Assembly (NCBI RefSeq): GCF_002551005.1
Contig: NZ_NVOY01000009.1
Location: forward strand, 255,344-310,233
Origin: Bacillus pseudomycoides
Lineage (GTDB): Bacteria > Bacillota > Bacilli > Bacillales > Bacillaceae_G
DNA length: 54,890 nt
Reading direction: 5' to 3'
The first letter of the stretch is position 1. Each line of letters opens with the position of its first letter. A program made the position numbers and the translations under genes. The notes below the pieces were generated by a model that saw only the letters and a list, made by a program, of their open reading frames with translations, was not told where the DNA came from and did no database searches. Of the stretch, positions 51,174 through 54,890 are shown one piece after another.

Positions 51174-53168
51174 GTGAAAAAGATATGGGGAATACTTCTT
51201 ATTTTTTCATTGCTACTAGTAGTAGGCTGTGGGAAAGAAGAGAAGCCAGAGCAAGCGATGGATACATATGTAAAATCATGGAACGAAAAAAAGTTTGATA
51301 AAATGTATGAGCAGTTATCGAAAGAGGCAAAGCAGTCGATTTCAAAAGATGATTTTGTAAAGAAATATGAAAATGTTTATGCAGGAATTGCTGTGAAAAA
51401 TTTAAAAGTAGCAGCAGAAACGAAAAAAGAAGACAAAAAAGATGAGAAAAACAATGCGAATGTACCGTTTAAAGTAAGTATGGATACAATCGGTGGAAAG
51501 ATTTCGTTTGAAAATGAAGCAAAACTTGTGAAAGAAAAAGATGGAGATAAGGAAGTTTGGAAAGTTGATTGGAATCCATCATTTATTTTTCCAACTATGA
51601 AACAAGATGATAAAGTACTTGTTCAATCATTTTCGCCAAAGCGCGGTGAAATTTATGATAGGAATGGAACCGGATTGGCGACAAATGGGAAAGCTGCAGA
51701 AGTCGGAGTTGTACCTGGGAAGTTAGGCGAATCGGCACAGCAAACGAAAGAAACGTTAGCGAAATTATTACAGATGCCGGTTGAAGAGATCGAAAAGAAA
51801 TTAGCAGCGAAGTGGGTACAACCAAGTTACTATGTTCCGCTTTCTATTTTACCAGAAGGTGCAAATGAAAATGATTACATTTCTATGCCTGGTGTCGCAA
51901 CGCGCTCAGTAAATGTTCGGACATATCCTTTAGGAGAAGCTGCCGCTCATTTAACAGGCTATATGGGAAAAGTAAATGCAGAGGATTTGAAGAAATTAGA
52001 GGAAAAAGGATATAAAGCTGATGATCCTTTTGGAAGAACGGGTCTTGAAAATGTTTTTGAAGATAAACTTCGCGGTGAAAAAGGTGGGCGAGTTTATATT
52101 GCCGATGCAAAAGGAAAAGAATTAAAAGAGCTTGCTAAAAAACAAGCGAAAGATGGAGAAAATATTACATTAACGATTGATGGGAACTTGCAACAAAAAA
52201 TTTATGCAGAAATGAAGGGTGAAGCAGGTTCAAGTGCAGCAGTTCATCCGAAAACAGGGGAAACATTAGCGCTCGTAAGTAGTCCATCATACAACCCAAA
52301 TGTTGTGATGCGAGAGTCAGCGAAAGCAGAGCGAGATGCTTTGAATAATGACCCGAAAAAGCCGATGACAAATCGATTTACGCAAGTGTACGCACCAGGT
52401 TCTGTTTTCAAACCGATTACAGGAGCAATTGGTCTAGAAACAAAAGCACTTGATCCAAAAGAATCTCTTAAAATTGATGGTGTAAAATGGGCAAAAGATT
52501 CTTCTTGGGGTAACTATTATGTAACGCGTGTTAAAGATGCAAATCCAGTGGATTTTGAAAAGGCAATGATGTATTCTGATAACATTTATTTTGCGCAGGA
52601 AGCATTGAAAATTGGTAAAGATAAATTTATAGAAGAAGCGAAGAAATTCGGACTTGGTGAAAAGTTACCAATTGAATATGGATTTGCAACGTCGCAAATC
52701 GCAAAAGACGGCATAAAAAATGATATTCAACTTGCTGATACTGGATATGGACAAGGGCAAGTTTTAATGTCATCACTTCACGTTGCATTATCGTATGCGC
52801 CAATTGTGAATGAAGGAAATATTCCATCTCCGCACCTTTTAAAAGACGATAAACTGATAAAAACGTGGAAAGAAAAAGTGGTATCCAAAGAGAACGGTGA
52901 TATTTTGAAAAACTCTTTAATAAAAGTTGTGAATGATCCAGAAGGAACAGGTAAGATTGCGAAATTAGATGGCATTACACTTGCTGGAAAAACAGGAACA
53001 GCTGAATTAAAAGAATCAAAAGAAGCAGATGGTAAAGAGTTAGGATGGTTTGTAGCATTTGATGCAAATTCTCCAAATATGATTATCTCAATGATGATTG
53101 AAGATGTAAAAGGAAGAGGCGGAAGTAGTATTCCGGCTGAGAAAGTAAAGCATGTATTAGGGCAGTAA
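51174..53168 (+). CDS. pbpC: Class B penicillin-binding lipoprotein (PBP3/MecA-like transpeptidase)
   Basis: A 664-residue peptidoglycan transpeptidase anchored by a lipid. The signal peptide KKIWGILLIFSLLLVVGC has Cys19 as lipidated residue. An NTF2-like MecA N-terminal domain (EQAMDTYVKSWNEKKFDKMY) comes first, then the dimerisation domain (RGEIYDRNGTGLATNGK), then the transpeptidase: SxxK is SVFK (Ser410), SxN is SDN (Ser468), KTG is KTGTAE (Lys606). B. subtilis PbpC (PBP3, 668) has the same layout and is linked to intrinsic beta-lactam tolerance. The start is GTG 51174 set by AAAGGAGGAAAA; the ORF-like extension upstream has no signal peptide. Confidence 0.93.
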   Translation: MKKIWGILLIFSLLLVVGCGKEEKPEQAMDTYVKSWNEKKFDKMYEQLSKEAKQSISKDDFVKKYENVYAGIAVKNLKVAAETKKEDKKDEKNNANVPFKVSMDTIGGKISFENEAKLVKEKDGDKEVWKVDWNPSFIFPTMKQDDKVLVQSFSPKRGEIYDRNGTGLATNGKAAEVGVVPGKLGESAQQTKETLAKLLQMPVEEIEKKLAAKWVQPSYYVPLSILPEGANENDYISMPGVATRSVNVRTYPLGEAAAHLTGYMGKVNAEDLKKLEEKGYKADDPFGRTGLENVFEDKLRGEKGGRVYIADAKGKELKELAKKQAKDGENITLTIDGNLQQKIYAEMKGEAGSSAAVHPKTGETLALVSSPSYNPNVVMRESAKAERDALNNDPKKPMTNRFTQVYAPGSVFKPITGAIGLETKALDPKESLKIDGVKWAKDSSWGNYYVTRVKDANPVDFEKAMMYSDNIYFAQEALKIGKDKFIEEAKKFGLGEKLPIEYGFATSQIAKDGIKNDIQLADTGYGQGQVLMSSLHVALSYAPIVNEGNIPSPHLLKDDKLIKTWKEKVVSKENGDILKNSLIKVVNDPEGTGKIAKLDGITLAGKTGTAELKESKEADGKELGWFVAFDANSPNMIISMMIEDVKGRGGSSIPAEKVKHVLGQ

Positions 53169-53171
53169 TGG

Positions 53172-53212
53172 AAAAGGAGTTACCTCGTTCATAAGCGAGA
53201 TAGCTCCTTTTT
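53172..53212 (+). terminator. Rho-independent terminator
   Basis: AAAAGGAGTTACCTCGT pairs with AGCGAGATAGCTCCTTTT with minor mismatches, T run at the end. Confidence 0.88.
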
Positions 53213-53253
53213 ATATAGTTATTTACTTACTAAAAAAAAGTAGCTATTTTTTA

Positions 53254-53300
53254 TTGACAAGAAAGCGTTAATTAGGTATTATTACTTACGTAAGGTAAGT
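53254..53300 (+). promoter_or_regulatory. Promoter with overlapping inverted-repeat operator for the azoreductase gene
   Basis: TTGACA at 53254-53259 and TATTAT at 53277-53282 have ideal 17-base spacing. Immediately downstream, at 53284-53300, lies the perfect inverted repeat ACTTAC-GTAAG-GTAAGT, which would cover the transcription start. Such placement fits repression, in line with the MarR/DUF24-type control known for azoreductases in B. subtilis; the regulator itself is not in the window. Confidence 0.72.
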
Positions 53301-53363
53301 GATTTACTTTTTTGTTAAAAATCTCGAATTAAAGATATCTATGAAAAAGGGAGAGAAATGAAC

Positions 53364-53999
53364 ATGACAAAAGTATTATTTATTACAGCAAATCCAAATC
53401 CAGTAGAAGTATCATTCGGTATGGCGGTAGGAGAATCATTTATTGAAGCATACAAACAAGCGAATCCACAAGATGAAATTTTAACAATTGATTTATTCCA
53501 TACAAACGTACCTGCAATTGATGGTGAAGTGCTTGCTGCTTGGGGCAAACTTGGGGCAGGAGAAGACTTTGAAACATTAAGTGAAAGCCAACAACAAAAA
53601 ATTGCAGCTATGAACGGAAACTTAGAAACATTTATGCATGCAGATAAATATGTATTCGTAACACCGATGTGGAATTTAAGCTATCCACCAGTTGTAAAAG
53701 CATACTTAGATAACATATCAATTGCAGGTAAAACATTTAAATATACTGAAAATGGTCCGATCGGTTTATTAGAAGGTAAAAAAGCGCTTCATATCCAAGC
53801 GACAGGCGGTGTGTACTCTGAAGGACCGTACGCAGGAGTGGACTTCGGTCGCAACCATTTAAAAGCAATGTTAGGCTTCATGGGTGTAACGGATGTCGAA
53901 TATATCGCAGTAGAAGGTATGAGCGTAAATCCTGCGCAAGCACCTGAAATTAAAGAACAAGCTATTGAAAAAGTACAAGAGTTAGCAAAACAATTCTAA
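53364..53999 (+). CDS. azoR: FMN-dependent NADH azoreductase / quinone reductase
   Basis: A 211-residue flavodoxin-fold enzyme that reduces quinones and azo compounds with NADH, protecting against electrophile and thiol stress. Family features are KVLFITANPNPVEVSFGMAV (phosphate-binding loop), VTPMWNLSYPPVVKAYLDNI (FMN-binding PMWN) and HIQATGGVYSEGPYAGVDFG. ATG 53364 is placed 9 bases from AAGGGAGAG; ATG 53358 two codons earlier is too close. It has its own promoter/operator and terminator. Several paralogues are common in this group, so the number (azoR1-4) is not given. Confidence 0.93.
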   Translation: MTKVLFITANPNPVEVSFGMAVGESFIEAYKQANPQDEILTIDLFHTNVPAIDGEVLAAWGKLGAGEDFETLSESQQQKIAAMNGNLETFMHADKYVFVTPMWNLSYPPVVKAYLDNISIAGKTFKYTENGPIGLLEGKKALHIQATGGVYSEGPYAGVDFGRNHLKAMLGFMGVTDVEYIAVEGMSVNPAQAPEIKEQAIEKVQELAKQF

Positions 54000-54013
54000 T
54001 CTATCATATTATG

Positions 54014-54049
54014 AAAAATGTCCAAAGGCTTGTCGTTTGGACATTTTTT
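54014..54049 (+). terminator. Rho-independent terminator
   Basis: AAAAATGTCCAAA pairs perfectly with TTTGGACATTTTT around a 9-nt loop. Confidence 0.93.
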
Positions 54050-54112
54050 CTTCTTTTTCCTTCGTTTGTCTAGTATAATGAAGAACGGAATGACAATATG
54101 TGGGGGTTCTAT

Positions 54113-54832
54113 ATGATTCAGACGTTTTTTAAGATTTTGTACTTAATTTTAATTGTAATTGGTATTACACCAAGAATGTGGCGTTTAAAACGAAAGATAC
54201 ATACACTATCAGCACAAGAAAAAGATCAGCTAGTGTATAAAACAACAAATTGGTTTGGCAAGAAGATGATTCGTGTAGTTGGATCAACAATACAAGTGAA
54301 TGGACTGGAAAATATGCCACAAGATAAGCCGGTACTAGTTGTAAGTAATCATCAAAGTGATATGGATATTCCTGTTTTACTAGGATATTTAAATAAGCCA
54401 ATTGGCTTTGTTTCGAAAGCAGAAATTAAAAAGTTTCCACTTGTTTCAACATGGATGGAAATGATGAATTGTGTATTTATGGATCGTAAAGATCGACGTC
54501 AATCGTTGCAAGCCATTAAAGATGGGATTGAACTGTTAAAACAAGGGCATTCTATCGTGATTTTCCCTGAAGGTACTCGTAGTAAGGGTGGTGAAATGGG
54601 AGAATTTAAGGCTGGTAGTTTCCATCTTGCTGTAAAAGCAGGTGTAGCGATTTTACCTGTAACATTGGACGGGACGTATAAAATGTTTGAAGCAAACGGT
54701 AATCGAATGAAGCCAGCGCATGCAACAGTCACAATTTCGAAACCAATTACTGCAGAACAATATGAAAATATGGATATTAAAGAATTAGCGAAATATACGC
54801 AAGATATTATTGCAAGTCAGTTAGAAAAATAA
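54113..54832 (+). CDS. plsC: 1-acylglycerol-3-phosphate O-acyltransferase
   Basis: A 239-residue membrane-bound enzyme that acylates lysophosphatidic acid to phosphatidic acid in phospholipid synthesis. An N-terminal hydrophobic segment (FFKILYLILIVIGITPRM) anchors it. The catalytic HX4D motif is in VVSNHQSDMDIPVLL, and the acceptor-binding block is IVIFPEGTRSKGGEMGEF. GGGGGTTC precedes ATG 54113; the in-frame ATG 15 bases earlier is inside the ribosome binding site. Single gene with its own terminator. Confidence 0.93.
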   Translation: MIQTFFKILYLILIVIGITPRMWRLKRKIHTLSAQEKDQLVYKTTNWFGKKMIRVVGSTIQVNGLENMPQDKPVLVVSNHQSDMDIPVLLGYLNKPIGFVSKAEIKKFPLVSTWMEMMNCVFMDRKDRRQSLQAIKDGIELLKQGHSIVIFPEGTRSKGGEMGEFKAGSFHLAVKAGVAILPVTLDGTYKMFEANGNRMKPAHATVTISKPITAEQYENMDIKELAKYTQDIIASQLEK

Positions 54833-54835
54833 GTA

Positions 54836-54873
54836 AAAAAGGTCTCAGCTTTTATATTAAAGCTGAGACCTTT
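54836..54873 (+). terminator. Rho-independent terminator
   Basis: AAAAGGTCTCAGCT pairs with AGCTGAGACCTTT around a ~10-nt loop. Confidence 0.9.
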
Positions 54874-54890
54874 CACTTTGTTGAAAAAAG

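Noticed and set aside
1-54890. tRNA, rRNA, CRISPR array or prophage structural genes
   Set aside because: None could be recognised; the cloverleaf-like parts of the T-box leaders are regulatory, and no regular spaced repeats were found.

Overview
The window is low-GC Bacillus chromosome, most likely from the Bacillus cereus group. Supporting signs are the AT-rich codon use, strong AGGAGG-type ribosome binding sites with many TTG and GTG starts, dispersed hairpin repeats of the kind found in this group, and the gene set (bacilliredoxin, CvfC/YpgR, YthPQ, YpjP, Amj, LTA-synthase paralogue, archaeal-type AspRS). I saw no rRNA, tRNA, CRISPR array or intact mobile element.

Layout. 1-4 kb: a doubly broken ECF sigma gene beside its intact DUF3600 partner, an MBL-fold hydrolase, a glutathione peroxidase and three copies of one dispersed repeat, one with a GC-rich module nested in it. 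4-11 kb: a TPR lipoprotein and an LTA-synthase-like enzyme, then an accessory stretch (6.9-10.4 kb) with an orphan Excalibur domain, a DinB-like protein, a DUF6973-like protein, a frameshifted membrane protein, an inverted repeat and long gene-poor spacers. 10.9-17.7 kb: housekeeping block of HD hydrolase, ABC-F protein, Bax-inhibitor-like membrane protein, SSB, CvfC, DCC-type thiol protein, bacilliredoxin and a methyltransferase. 17.7-33.6 kb: three complete T-box leaders, each controlling what looks like a second-copy aminoacyl-tRNA synthetase: ArgRS (specifier CGC), eukaryote-like IleRS (ATC) and archaeal-type AspRS (GAC). Between them lie a HAD nucleotidase, an IS256-family remnant, a secreted six-GW-repeat C39-like peptidase and a 1402-residue TPR protein with an embedded C39-like domain. 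33.6-43 kb: Amj flippase, methyltransferase/HAD pair, GntP-type permease, TrmO/GNAT pair, HAD-IIIA phosphatase, YthPQ ABC transporter, a 25-residue membrane peptide too short for ordinary ORF calling, and YpjP. 43-54.9 kb: a broken VOC gene, DedA protein, two beta-lactamase-fold serine hydrolases, a nucleotidyltransferase, thyA-dfrA, an MFS transporter, a PBP3-like transpeptidase, an azoreductase with a well-formed promoter/operator, and PlsC.

How they work together. Cell-envelope functions recur: LTA synthesis, lipid II flipping, peptidoglycan transpeptidation, DedA, phospholipid acylation and a GW-repeat wall-binding peptidase. Thiol/peroxide functions (GPx, DCC, bacilliredoxin, azoreductase) also recur. 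The synthetase group looks like a starvation- or inhibitor-responsive backup for Arg, Ile and Asp charging.

The observation I rate highest is a possible 32-codon leader ORF (32201-32299) between the AspRS T-box terminator and aspS2. It has its own Shine-Dalgarno sequence, begins with a run of Asp and Asn codons, and runs across the aspS2 ribosome binding site and start in another frame. It may be a second, translational layer of control stacked on the T-box. This is inference from sequence layout only.
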